A stretch of DNA of 64,000 nt, taken from Torreya grandis (lineage: Eukaryota > Streptophyta > Pinopsida > Cupressales > Taxaceae). Position numbers and translations under genes: made by a program. Positions 48,752 to 59,640 of this stretch are shown here, piece after piece. Every line of letters starts with the position of its first letter. Position 1 is the stretch's first letter. Where the stretch lies: NCBI GenBank assembly GCA_037957365.1, contig JARHVA010003525.1, forward strand, positions 494,501-558,500, written 5' to 3'. The notes below the pieces were generated by a model. The model saw nothing but the letters and a program-made list of their open reading frames with translations. It was not told the DNA's origin and did no database searches.

Positions 48752-48819
48752 GGGTGAAAAACCAACCCCAACAACTCGCCGTGCAGGGCCATTAATGCCT
48801 TGCACGGAAACTGAAAAAT

Positions 48820-48897
48820 GCAGGGGCGGCGAAAATCATCGCCCTTGCAGGATTGCAGGAAAAATGCAGGGGCGGCAAAAATTGCCGCCCTTGCAGG
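48820..48897. repeat. Two GC-rich hairpins upstream of TATA box 1
   Basis: Two units of the GCAGGGGCGGC palindrome family, 46 bp apart. The 3' LTR has only one, which accounts for nearly all of the LTR length difference. Confidence 0.85.
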
Positions 48898-49124
48898 AAA
48901 AATAAAAACAAGGGAAACTAACTCCGGAAAGAGGAGAAAAAGAAAAAAGGGGAAGGGGAAACTTGGTCTCGACAGGAAAGTAACCATTTCCCGATCCGAT
49001 CAAGATGAAAAACCACTACGGAAACGCCTTAAAAAAAAAATGAACTTAGAGAGACAAGACGAAACGGACAAGTTTCATGGGGGGGTTGCTTCCAAAACGA
49101 GATAAGCTAGTTTTGGAAACAACA

Positions 49125-49129
49125 AGCTC
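49125..49129. other. Target site duplication, right copy (AGCTC)
   Basis: Identical to 31952-31956. Confidence 0.95.
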
Positions 49130-49156
49130 CATCACACATGACTCGAAAAATAACAA

Positions 49157-49212
49157 TTTGAAATTACATTTGATGGTGGGGACCCAAATAATAATTTTAT
49201 TCTTTTTAATGG
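49157..49212. repeat. Short duplication around GGTGGGGACCC
   Basis: The motif ATGGTGGGGACCCAAATAA occurs twice about 35 bp apart, the second with one extra G. The reverse complement GGGTCCCCACC also occurs at 56093-56103 near the left part of another element's LTR. Confidence 0.6.
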
Positions 49213-49372
49213 TGGGGGACCCAAATAACAAGTTGATTCCTCTTGTCCTCATTGTGGAAAATATAAAATGATGCAAATAATGTTCATGGGGTAAGAATTC
49301 TAGAAATACCAATCAAAAATAAACATTGGACAATGATTTGTTATGTGGAGACAACAACACATGCATTATAGT

Positions 49373-49499
49373 ATAACATGTATGTGTTATTTCTACTATG
49401 TGTATACTATCAATAACACATACACATTATAGTATAACATGTACATGTTATTGATAGTATGCTTATACGATCATATATCATATTGTTATGATATATGAT
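49373..49499. repeat. Cluster of strong palindromes
   Basis: A near-palindrome ATAACATGTATGTGTTAT lies at 49373-49390. A 57-bp inverted repeat lies at 49404-49460 with perfect 14-bp outer arms (ATACTATCAATAAC / GTTATTGATAGTAT). A hairpin at 49470-49499 has perfect 12-bp arms (ATCATATATCAT) around a 6-base loop. Confidence 0.85.
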
Positions 49500-49619
49500 T
49501 ATACTACTTGATGAAAACCTATGTTATATTGTTATTCTATGATTGAATTACCCATATCTCACATAATATACAATCAATTGAGCCATAATTTAGATTCACA
49601 TGGCTCATTTTGGCCTAAA

Positions 49620-50540
49620 TCACATGTTTAAATACACAAATTGACTAATTAGATTAACTCACAACTAATTTAGGCCTAAGTCATGTCTATAATTGCACCA
49701 AAAGACTATTTGTTTCAATTCATGTCTAATTTATCCCCAAACCACCCCCAAATCTTATCTAGTTAGGTTAAAGGGGATCAAATTGGCTTGAATTTATTTC
49801 TTGATATAATTAGTGGAATTTTTACTATATTTTGTTATGATATTGGGGTTAATTAACCCCTAAATTACTTCCATATAGTCAAAATTAGGTTCATGGGTTC
49901 AATTTCATCAAGATTATATTAATAATTATAACAATGGACTAATTGGGTAAATATGTAAGAAAAAAGGTAATTTAGCCCCAAGAATCACATTGTAGACTCA
50001 TAGCTCAAGGGGTTCATATTAGACCCAATTAAATTAATGCTTGCATTTGTAATAAAATTATGGTCGATAAATATATATGTTGCATCCTAGAAGGGTCAAT
50101 TGACCCTTAAATTAGGTTCACATGGCTTAATTTTGCCAAATAATGTCCCTAATTGCACCAATTAACTAATTAGATCAATTCATGACACAATCAAACCTAA
50201 TTAATCCCCAAATCATGTCATACTCATATAGTTAAGTTGAAGTGGCTTAAATTAGTCCTAATTTATTTCATGATTAAATTGTTGGACTATTTTATTTATT
50301 TGGTTATAATATTGGGGTTGATTTCCCCCCTAAATTACATCTTGTATAGGCTAAATCAGATTCATGGGGTTCAATTTCATCCAACTTGCATCAATAATTC
50401 CAACAATAGACTAATTAGCATAATATCTCAGGAAACATGGGCTAATTTAGCCCCAAATCACATCCTAGACTCATAGTTAAGTTAAATGGGTTCAGATTGC
50501 CCCAATTACCTTCATTTTTGCATTTGTGATAAAATTAGGG
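49620..50540. repeat. Diverged tandem duplication of about 470 bp
   Basis: Landmarks recur in the same order about 465-475 bp apart: TAATTGCACCAA, GATATTGGGGTTAATT-like, TTCAATTTCATC, and AGACTCATAG (49993 and 50467). There is no coding potential. Confidence 0.65.
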
Positions 50541-53210
50541 TTTAGGTTTTATGGTTGTAACAATAGACTAATAGGGGAAAATAAAAACCAAGATGTTAAC
50601 TCTAAATCAATCTCTTATATCATAAAAAATATAATAATTTATTTTAAAAATAATAATATAGAATTTGTTGCCTATATATCATCCTCATGACCATTATGGA
50701 GTGAGATAGTTAGACCAATTCATCCCTTGGCAATACTAGTGTAGGTTTCCTTCTATTCATTCTAATTATCCCTTGCTTGTATATAAAACATTTATAATGA
50801 TGATGTTTCATTCCAAAACATGTCTAGGAATGAATTAGATATAATCCTATGGTTTTACATATCTCATGATTAATTTTCCATTACATGTTTTGTAAATTAT
50901 GTAAGAGTACTACCTACCATGGTTACCTTTTCCTTACATTATCATAGACCCTTCCAAGTACACCTAATTTATAAGTAAGTGCATGATATGCATGGGTATA
51001 TTCCTCACCATACCCATGCATTATTAGATGTTGGTCATTTATGTGTCCTTCAACTTCCAAGACATGGCTTTGACTAAATATTCTCCCACCTCCCATCTAC
51101 ATCCTCTTTATTCTTCTTGGTAATTTATCACATGAGATCCCATTCCTCACCATATCCCAAGAACTATTACCCATTATTCATTCATGTTACATTTAGCTTC
51201 CTAATCAAGTTTTGAATTTAATTCTATCCCTTCCCATATAAAACCTTTTAATTCCTCTTCATCATTAATCATAAGGATATATTCATTGCCATGTCCTAAG
51301 TATTATTAGCCATTGATTGTGTTATGCCTATTTTTCACACCCCCTCAATTTTTCTAAGACTAATACTTTTCTACCATAGATATGTCTAAGTCATAGAATA
51401 TAAAACTGTGTTAGGGACCTAGTTAATTAGTAATATATTTGAATGCATATTTTCAATTATAAATTGATGATAATTGGTTCATGAATTTTTGTTTATATTT
51501 AAGTGGTTTTAAAAATCATAAATGGATAAATGAATAAAATGTGCGTATGTATTTATGGATGTGAATGTTTGTGAGCAATCATTTTGTTTTTGATTGATTC
51601 ATGATCAGATTATAATACAATATTTGTAGTTTTAAATAGGGACATTTGACAGTTGAAAGCATTATATGATTGTCATATCTACATTAATCTTTGATTGAAT
51701 ATTACATAAATTTCAGATTGGTTTTCATTTGATAATATGAATAATTTGTGATGACTAATTTGGTATTTTTATTTTCATTGGAAATGTGAAACTTAGTTTG
51801 ATTTAAATAAGAATGGTATATAAATTGGTTATAATGATAACCCTGCCAGTTCATTTTCAAAATATGAGTATATAGATGGATTTATCATAATTTTCATAGT
51901 TTGAGAAAGAAATGTATTTATGGTTTCCAAATCAAATACATCATTTGATTTATTATGAACTTTTGAAAGTTGATTATAATCATAATAGGAATTCATTAGT
52001 TTAATTTCATACAATATTCAATAGCAGTATAGTAACATTTTGAAAATGTTTACATGATTGAAGTTGGTTTGATTCTTAGATTAATTATTTCTTAAGGTTG
52101 TCAAAGTATCTTAAAGTTTTAAATTTAAGGTCTTTATTTGACTAAGGATCCTAATTTTAACTTTATTTAGCCTAAATTCTAAGGTAATATGATTATTTTC
52201 TTTTAAAATCCTAATGGTCTCGAGACTTACTGTTTTAAAAGTTCTAATAAGACCATTTATTCTAATTTTTGAGATAATATAACTATTGGGCCATGGTGAT
52301 TTTGAATGTTATTTACCTAAGCCTATGTCTTGAGGCATAAATTTCAAAGGGTATAGAGGTTAGTTATTTTTAAAGGTAACATGTATGACTTTGTTTCAAG
52401 TCATGAACTTTGAATGACATAGGATGTTTTGTTTGGTGAGTTGGAATTTGAGTTGGCACTTGAGTTGGTGGTTTCATGGCTTACAACTTGTAAAGTAATT
52501 TAATGTGAATCAAAATTGATGATTTGAGATTATGATAAGATTTTTGGTTGTTTGAGAATAAAAAACAAGGCATATATGCCTCAAATATTAAAAATTGGTA
52601 AGGGGTTTAGTAGTTGATTTAGTGATTGTTAAGTTTGATAATTTGCTAACCTAGTTGGTAAATTGATAAGTATTAGCATCAATTTTTAAAAGCCAATAAA
52701 GTTTGAGCACATTACTAGGGTAGTTATAATGAGGGATGGTGATTATAAATAGATTGGTTTTCTTTATTTTGGTCATTTTTGGAAGTGTGTTTATGGAAGA
52801 ATCACTCTATCAATTTGGTTTTTGAAGTTGCAGATGAGATTTTTAAATGAAAATATTGTATAAAATCACATCTAGTTATGCATTGAATGAGTTTTGAGAA
52901 GTATTTATGGTGATTTCAAATAGATTTTTAGTTACATAGAAAAGAAATGAATTCTAGTCTACATGAAATATATTTTGTTTGATAGGTCTGTGCATGCATG
53001 TTTTAGAAGTTGAATGAACTCACAATCAGTGGTTGAATATATCATTTATTTGCATATATATTGATAAGAAATTGATTTAATCTTTGGTATATTATTGACG
53101 AAAGATGAGAATGGAATATGTTGGTTCACCAGTCTGTTTCAAGCATGGTTTTCTTGAATACTTTGAGACATTTCTTCTTCAAATATGCATATTGGTATGG
53201 TTTCTTTGAG
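50541..53210. other. AT-rich stretch, no gene recognised
   Basis: From about 51400 rightward the plus strand becomes markedly T- and G-rich, a change of composition that continues to about 55150. A CACACCCCCTC motif at about 51336, seen in some LTR starts, has no supporting partner. Confidence 0.5.

Positions 53211-53288
<78 letters not shown>
53211..53288. repeat. (TA)n microsatellite
   Basis: About 38 TA units. Confidence 0.98.
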
Positions 53289-53291
<3 letters not shown>

Positions 53292-55190
53292 TCGAACATA
53301 CATTTAGTTTCAAATATTTGGCTAAGGTTTTGGATTTTGAAAGATTTGTTATTTTGAAATATTGGGTAGTGAAGTTTCAAATAATTTGGGTTTTTTGTAG
53401 AATGAACTCTGTTTGTTTGTTTTATAAATATTTAGAAAAATTGAAAAAGTTATTGTTCCATCCTAAAAAGGTGATAAAATGGGAGTTAGGTTCGATCATG
53501 CAAATATATTTTTAGTTGTAGCTTTCTCAGTTTCATGTATTATGGGTTTTTAAAGAAAAACTTTACAGAGATGTTATATGGATATAATATGCTTTCTATT
53601 AAAATAATGGAGGTTTTTATGTGCATCTCATTTTTTGGTTTTTGATGACTTTTTGTTATCACACTACAATGATGTTTTAGTCTTTTGAAACCATAGTTTG
53701 TGTTTGTTGGGGTTTTGTAAAGCTGAAGTATTAGAAAATCTTGCATGTTAAGTTTGGAAATATAGCGTGATAAACTCAAAAATTATGGAAGTTTGTCTTG
53801 GTCTATTTATCACTTTTTAGGGTTTTGGTAAAGGTTGAAATGCTCTAGGTTTTTTTTTCTAGTTTTTGGAAATAAAAGAATAGGAAAAGAAATAAGTTAT
53901 TTCTTAGTTTCATAGAAGATATATTTGAATTTTCAAGATTTTGTTTCAAACCTTTGTTGTTTTAATATTATATTACGATACATTTTGAATACATTAGTTT
54001 ATGTAGTGGAGCCTTATATCAAAGATTATGAGATAAGGTTTTTACATAGAATGTTTGACTGGTTATTGGTTAGCCATGATATAGAGAAGTGGTTTGAACA
54101 TATAAATGTGACTATATTTTAATATGTTAAAGCCATAATTTCATGCACCAATTTTAATTTTGAATCTTTACTTTGAAGGATAAATTATAGTTGAAAGTAT
54201 AGTAGGTTGAAATCCAAAATTAGTTTTGAAGTTTTGAGTTTTGTTTGAAGTTAAATGTTGAAATAATAGTAATTTGAGAAACTATGATAAGTGTTTTGAG
54301 TTTTGTTCAAATGTTGGAAATAAATGAATAGTAATAGTTTTTTGGAAAAATATAATTAGTTATTTATTAGTTTTAAAGATTTGGTTTGAAAGGAGTATTT
54401 TGAGTGTACAGAGTTATATTTCGAGTATTATATGGTAAAACTATTTGAAACACATTAGTTTAGAGCCTTATTGTAGCACTATGTTAGGGTTTGATATGAG
54501 ACGAGTTTTGAACAAATATATTATATGGTTGACTTATTGGTTTTTGATCTATCATGGAAAACTTTCTTGAAAATAATTAGTTGGAAATTCTAGTCATTTA
54601 TATTGAAGTCAAATGTTGAAATGTCTCATAAATTGGAAAAGTGATAAATTATGTTCAGCTTAAGACAGAGTGATTTTGAAAAGAGTATAGTTATGTTAAA
54701 TGTATTCTCTGTTACAAGTTTTATATGGATATTTCCTTAAAATAATATATGTAGAAATTATTTTCAATTTAAGATAATTTTCAAGAAATAAATAGTGATA
54801 AAGAATTATGGAAGAATATATTAGTTGAAGTTTTCAGTGTTGAGAATCCATGCTTTTCTATTTTGATATACAATGAGAATAGAGAATTGAAAAGAATATA
54901 GAAAAGTATTGTGAAAATAAAATTATGATATTATAATTTTATTTTAAAGATTTAGTTGAGTTTATAGGATATTTTGATGAAATCAAAATAATATATTACA
55001 ATATTTTTTGATACACTAAGAAAATTTCAGTTCAGATATTTTGTTGATATTGGATTGTGTTTGATATATAGTTTGGTTTCATATTGAATGAATAAATATT
55101 GATTTTAAATCATCATAATCAATTTTATTTGAATATATTTCAATTTTTAGGATGTATATTCACTTTGATGCAGTAGATCTTAAGTTTTGA
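53289..55190. other. T/G-rich stretch with diverged internal repetition
   Basis: Segments near 53866-54110 and 54313-54580 share landmarks in order (TTGGAAATAAA, TTAGTTATTT-like, ACATTAGTTTA, GAGCCTTAT), about 450 bp apart, so part of the stretch is an old tandem repeat. No gene is seen. Confidence 0.45.
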
Positions 55191-55489
55191 AATGTTTTGA
55201 ATAATCTGCCTTTCAACCCTAGAAGCAATAGGGGTAATAAGGGATTTCATTTCTTTAGATTTGGTGCTAGGACTCATCACATCAATTATTATGACCATTT
55301 TCAAATTAATCCACAACATTTGCCAATACAGTCACCTAATCTAGAAAGAGTTCAACCTATTAGTGAGCCTCACCCTATTATTGAAGCCACTAGTTTGATG
55401 TTGAAGTTTCACATGCCAAAAACTTTGTTAATCTTTCCCTACCTTTAGTTTCTAATGAGCCTTCATCTTCTTAGAAGGATCCAATCTTA

Positions 55490-55790
55490 GAGTGCAAAAA
55501 ATAATTTTAAAGGATGTTATTTTAGATGGTAGAAAACATAGTTTAGAAATCCATACAACTACTTCAGATAAGTAGTCAGATAGTTAAAATGATATAAATT
55601 TTCTAGTTGAGGTCAGAATTATCAAATAGATTAAGCTGGAGATAGATGATCCCTCAACTAAGTCAAGAAAAAATTTGGTGGACCTTCCATTAGTTGAGAT
55701 GGAGTATAATGAATGCATGAATGAGTAGGGAAAGCTTGTAATTGAAGTTCTTTCTGATTTTGATGATTATTGGATGTCAATAAGATAAAC
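55490..55790 (+). pseudogene. Unrecognised coding remnant upstream of a Tat LTR promoter
   Basis: One frame keeps a protein-like composition over about 97 codons with four single-codon stops. It includes KIILKDVILDGRKHSLEI and KLEIDDPSTKSRKNLVDLPL. A preceding piece at 55197-55448 (Asn/Pro/His-rich) may belong to it. I do not recognise the protein. It lies about 490 bp upstream of the TATA-like box of the next LTR, a place comparable to the U3 gene of gypsy-2. Confidence 0.3.
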
Positions 55791-55909
55791 TTTTATTGTT
55801 TAGTTGAACTTTTAAATGGTAAAATTCTATACTTCCAATTTTGATACTTTGACTTTTAGTTTTGATATTTTGACAGTGATGTTTTGAAAAGTATAGCAAA
55901 CTTTAGTTT

Positions 55910-55914
<5 letters not shown>

Positions 55915-55981
<67 letters not shown>
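55915..55981. repeat. (TA)n microsatellite
   Basis: About 33 TA units. Confidence 0.98.
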
Positions 55982-55982
<1 letters not shown>

Positions 55983-56087
55983 TTAATTTTAAAAAATGTA
56001 TTATGGTTTTAATATAAATAAGAATTTTATTAAACTTTGATTTATCTATTTATTTATTGATATATGTTATTTTATTTTAGTATTAAT

Positions 56088-57659
56088 TGATTAGGGTCCC
56101 CACCTATTAGAAAATACTGGGTCTATATTCAAATATTTGATTTATTAAGACTTTTAAGTCTTAATTAAATTTTAACTAATAACTGATTATATTAATTGAC
56201 TTTTACAAAGTCAATTAATTAAAATAAACTAATAACTAAGGTTAGTTATAAATTCTTTTTTAATTAAGTTTAAAGCATAAAAAGAGATCGAGTATTCATT
56301 TGAAGAGGAGGAACAACCCAGGTATTGAGGACTTATACATTGTAAAGTCAATCATTTATCTTTCTCTTTTCTATGTAACTTCTTTGAGATAGCATGACTT
56401 TTGTAGATAGATCCAATGGTACTTTCTCCGATGGATGAGTAATTGCTTAGGCAACACAAGTATATCCTATTTTTATTATCATTTATAATAGATTATCTAA
56501 AGTTTGTCAAGTGTAACATCTTTTGATGATTGTTATTTGCAGTCCTATCTTTACAATCCAAGTATTCAATCTAAATACTAATGAAAACTTCACTATTTGT
56601 GAAATTTTATGGATCTATTTTGATTGTAAAAGTTTTCTCTCAAGATATTTTTAAAGAAAGATGTTGGTTTCTCAAATAAAATCTATTTATTTTACTAAGA
56701 TGATTCTCTCTTCTAAGACTCACATTTTCCTATGTTGTACTTTATATTGACTCTAATTTTAATATAGTCTAGTCTATTTTAGATTAATCATTAATTAATC
56801 TATTTTTCTTTTCTATTTTCTTAGTTTGTCTTTTAGTTTGTTTAGTTTACTGTTTACTTCTATTTTTCTTTAAATTACTTTCTTAGATTATTCTCGTTTA
56901 TTTTATTAAGGTAGATTGTTTTCTTTGATTAGTTCTTTCTTATAGTTTAGATTCGATTTTAGTTAATTTCTTAGACTTTATTTGATTTCATATTAGCTAT
57001 TTGTAAGTTTAGTCTTAGTTTAGATTGTTTATTATACTTAGTTAGATTTTAGATTAGATAGTTTACTAGATTTATTTTTAGATTAGTTTACCTAGTTGTT
57101 TACCTTGTTTCTTTTGGTAGTTTGTTATCTTTCAATTTTTTGTTTGATTTATGTTTGTTTCTTTAGTTTGAAAGTTATTCTTTGTGATGTCTCTTGTGTG
57201 TGTTAAGTTTCATTAATTTCTTACTTGATTGAAGATCTACTTATCTTGATTTATCTCAAATCTATTTTACTTATATTTCTGGTTTATTATCTTGAGATTA
57301 ATTGGAAGATATTTTAGTAGAAAAGCAAGATATTAATTTGAAATATATAATATTATTGAATCAATTTTTTTTTCAAGATATTGTCTTGTCCTTAAACCTT
57401 CTCTGTCAGATAGGATAGATTACACATTCATATCTAAACTAATTCATTATTTGATAAAGTAGGTTTATGAAATTATAATAGAATATATTATAGTTGATAA
57501 TTTATTTATTATTACCTAGAACATTTTAAAAACCCCTTGCATCTTTAGGATCGTAATTGAACATTTAGAACCTTACTATTAAACTGGTAAAATTCTAACT
57601 TAACCTTCACAATAGGTGAAAGGGTTGACTATTTGATAGTACAATTTTTATCATCAACA
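56088..57659 (+). repeat. 5' LTR, at least its R-U5 part, of gypsy-3
   Basis: The right end (TCATCAACA at 57659) is fixed by the primer site. The left end is uncertain: TGATTAGGGTCC at 56088 is a candidate, but it would leave only about 190 bp of U3 before the TATA-like box at 56277, so the LTR may reach further left. No second copy is present in the window. Confidence 0.5.
56277..56284 (+). promoter_or_regulatory. TATA-like box of gypsy-3 LTR
   Basis: ATAAAAAG, with a leader about 1.35 kb long to the LTR end. Confidence 0.4.
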
Positions 57660-57663
57660 AATT

Positions 57664-57681
57664 TGGTGACTCCATTGGAGA
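57664..57681 (+). other. Primer binding site of gypsy-3
   Basis: TGGTGACTCCATTGGAGA follows the LTR end by four bases. It differs from the gypsy-2 site at only three positions (all C/T), which supports a Tat assignment. Confidence 0.85.
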
Positions 57682-57729
57682 ACAGTATAGAAATTTTATT
57701 TTTTTAGAGTTTTGTTTTATTCTTTTTCA

Positions 57730-59640
57730 TGGTACTTGAAGGATGATCTCCTATTATCTATCTTAGAATTTATATTGTTGATGATCAAGTTGATGTTGCT
57801 TTTAATCTAATGTATTGTGCATGGTATAATCATCCTCATAATCTTCATTATGTTATTCAAGTCATAAAACAAAAAGAATAAATAATAGAATTTGAGATAT
57901 ATTGGTATTGTAACTTTACTCATGAAACTCAACAAGATATTTTGAATATAAATAGATGAATTCAAGAAGATAGAGCTAGAGTTTTGGCTGCTAATCCTAG
58001 GCCTAAAACTCATTTTATTTTTTATTTCTTTATTTTTGATGATTTGATTATGTCCTATGAACCTATTAATATAAATCTACAATCAAATTAGGTTCAAAAT
58101 AATCAACCAATTAAAGTAGAGGAGATTGTTGAAGCTTCCAATAGGAGATCAAGTAGAAGTGAGGATAGAAGACTTGATTCATGGATTGAAAGACAATAGA
58201 GATTAAAATGATCTCACTGAAGGTGAATATGAAGCTGAAGTTAAATAAAAATAGTAGATATCTATAAATCTATGGATTTTTACAAATCCAATTAATGTCA
58301 AAAATCATCTTGGTAAGTTACCTTCCCTTAAAAGGTTAAATATACCAAACTTTTCTCATAATCTTGGAAAATCTTGGAAAGATCATTTAGAAGCATTTAG
58401 ATTAGCTTGCACTACTCTTGGTATAACAAGTGAAAAAATTTTCTTAAGAGTTTTTTCTCAAACATTTTAATGGAAATCTTACCAAGCATTTATTAGTTGA
58501 CCTGCCAAAGTGATCAGCACATGGAAAATATTGAAGAATGGTTAGAATTATCTTTTGAGAAATTATAAAGAAGACTTTAACCTAGTCAATGACCTTGTGA
58601 ATTTTTTATCTTGATCTAGGTGAGACCATCCATAATTTCATTATCAGATTCACTAAGTTGTGTCAAAATATCCCTCATGATCTTAGACATTCTAAGAAGT
58701 TATCTTGACTTTATTTTTGTAATGCTTTACCCCTAAAATATAAAATGGCCTTAGAGGATAGAGATACTATAGAATATGATGAAAATTTAACATTTTTTAT
58801 TTAATATGAGATTAAAATTAAATATATTAGATTTAAATATATATCTTCTATAAGTTTAAATTCAAATAATGCAAAAAATTTAAAAGCTATTCAAGGACTA
58901 AGAAATGAGCTAGTTGCTATTAAAAGATAATTAAATGATAAAACTTAATCATATAATATAAATAATATTGAAAGTAAAAAATTAAACATTGCTTATTATT
59001 ATAATGTATTTGAATTAGATCATGATTGAGATTCATTTATTTCTATTCATAAATTTAAAACTTTTATTCAAGGAAAATGTCTTATAGCTGAAGATCTAGT
59101 AGATAACATAAACATGTGTGCTCTTGATGATCCATCAAAAAATAAATATAATTATGTTTTGAATACTAAAAATAAATATTATAGTTCTTCACAAAATAAT
59201 AAAACAACAAATAATAATTTTTTTTCTAATGATAAAGTAAAAATAGTTCATAATAATACTTCAAGTAATTTAGCTGATAATACTGCTCAAAATATTCCTT
59301 TATCAACTAGTTATAATAATAATCAATATCAACATTATAATCCTAATAATTTTAGATAAATTAATGTTAAAACTTATAATATAATTAATGATTTGTCTAT
59401 AATCAAAGCTGGATTCTCATTACTATAGGTAGTTAGCCTTCCAAGACATCTTGATAAAATTAATGAAGCTATTAGCAATCCTAAAACTAATGTAGACTTA
59501 CAAGAAGGCAGTAATGAACAATAAATTATTTATGCTCAAAGTTATGATCCTCCTACAAATTATATACCTCCTTTTTATGTTACAGTTAAAATTGTTAATA
59601 AAGTAATTGTTAGAATTAGATACAGGATCTAATGAATCTA
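57730..59640 (+). pseudogene. gypsy-3 gag, truncated at the start of protease
   Basis: The leader peptide region near 57760-58020 (VDDQVDVAFNLMYCAWYNH) is followed by the capsid-type region from about 58290: LGKLPSLKRLNIPNFSHNLG, then WKDHLEAFRLACTTLGI, as in Tat/Ogre gag. A knuckle-like motif near 58990-59040 has lost its cysteines (YYYNVFELDHD, stop, DSF). A low-complexity Asn-rich part lies at 59110-59360. Near 59570-59630 the sequence reads PPFYVTVKIVNK, then a DTGS-type protease active site in a shifted frame. There the gypsy sequence ends and the copia LTR region begins. Many stops. Confidence 0.75.

Larger units (their letters stand above)
31957..49124 (-). mobile_element. Full-length Tat-type Ty3/gypsy with giant, gene-bearing LTRs (gypsy-2)
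   Basis: Two direct repeats of 5386 and 5435 bp flank an internal region of 6347 bp, and the whole is bounded by the duplication AGCTC. On the minus strand the order is 5' LTR (43690-49124), primer site, leader, gag, protease, second RNase H, RT, gypsy RNase H, integrase, 3' LTR (31957-37342). The primer site and dual RNase H assign it to Tat. Each LTR contains a 1,123-codon frame, two TATA boxes and arrays of GC-rich palindromes. The LTRs differ by a few percent by eye, so the insertion is not recent, but it is much fresher than its surroundings. It is inactive: gag-pol and both LTR frames carry in-frame stops. Confidence 0.97.
43690..49124 (-). repeat. 5' LTR of gypsy-2 (5435 bp)
   Basis: Direct-repeat partner of 31957-37342, with TGTTG...CAACA ends. 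The inner end is fixed by the primer site and the outer end by the target duplication. Inferred U3 runs from 49124 to about 44430 (4.7 kb) and contains, in order, two GC-rich hairpins, TATA box 1, the hairpin array, the extra ORF and TATA box 2. R-U5 is about 740 bp. Confidence 0.97.

Noticed and set aside
31957..49124. Two separate tandem gene copies instead of LTRs
   Set aside because: The primer site at one inner edge, a gag-pol between, TG...CA ends and a matching 5-bp target duplication show that the repeats are LTRs.
51320..51350. LTR start with a CACACCCCC motif
   Set aside because: No second copy, tract or target duplication supports it.
53118..53380. Frames of 79-84 codons with Tyr-Ile repeats
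   Set aside because: Produced by the (TA)n microsatellite.
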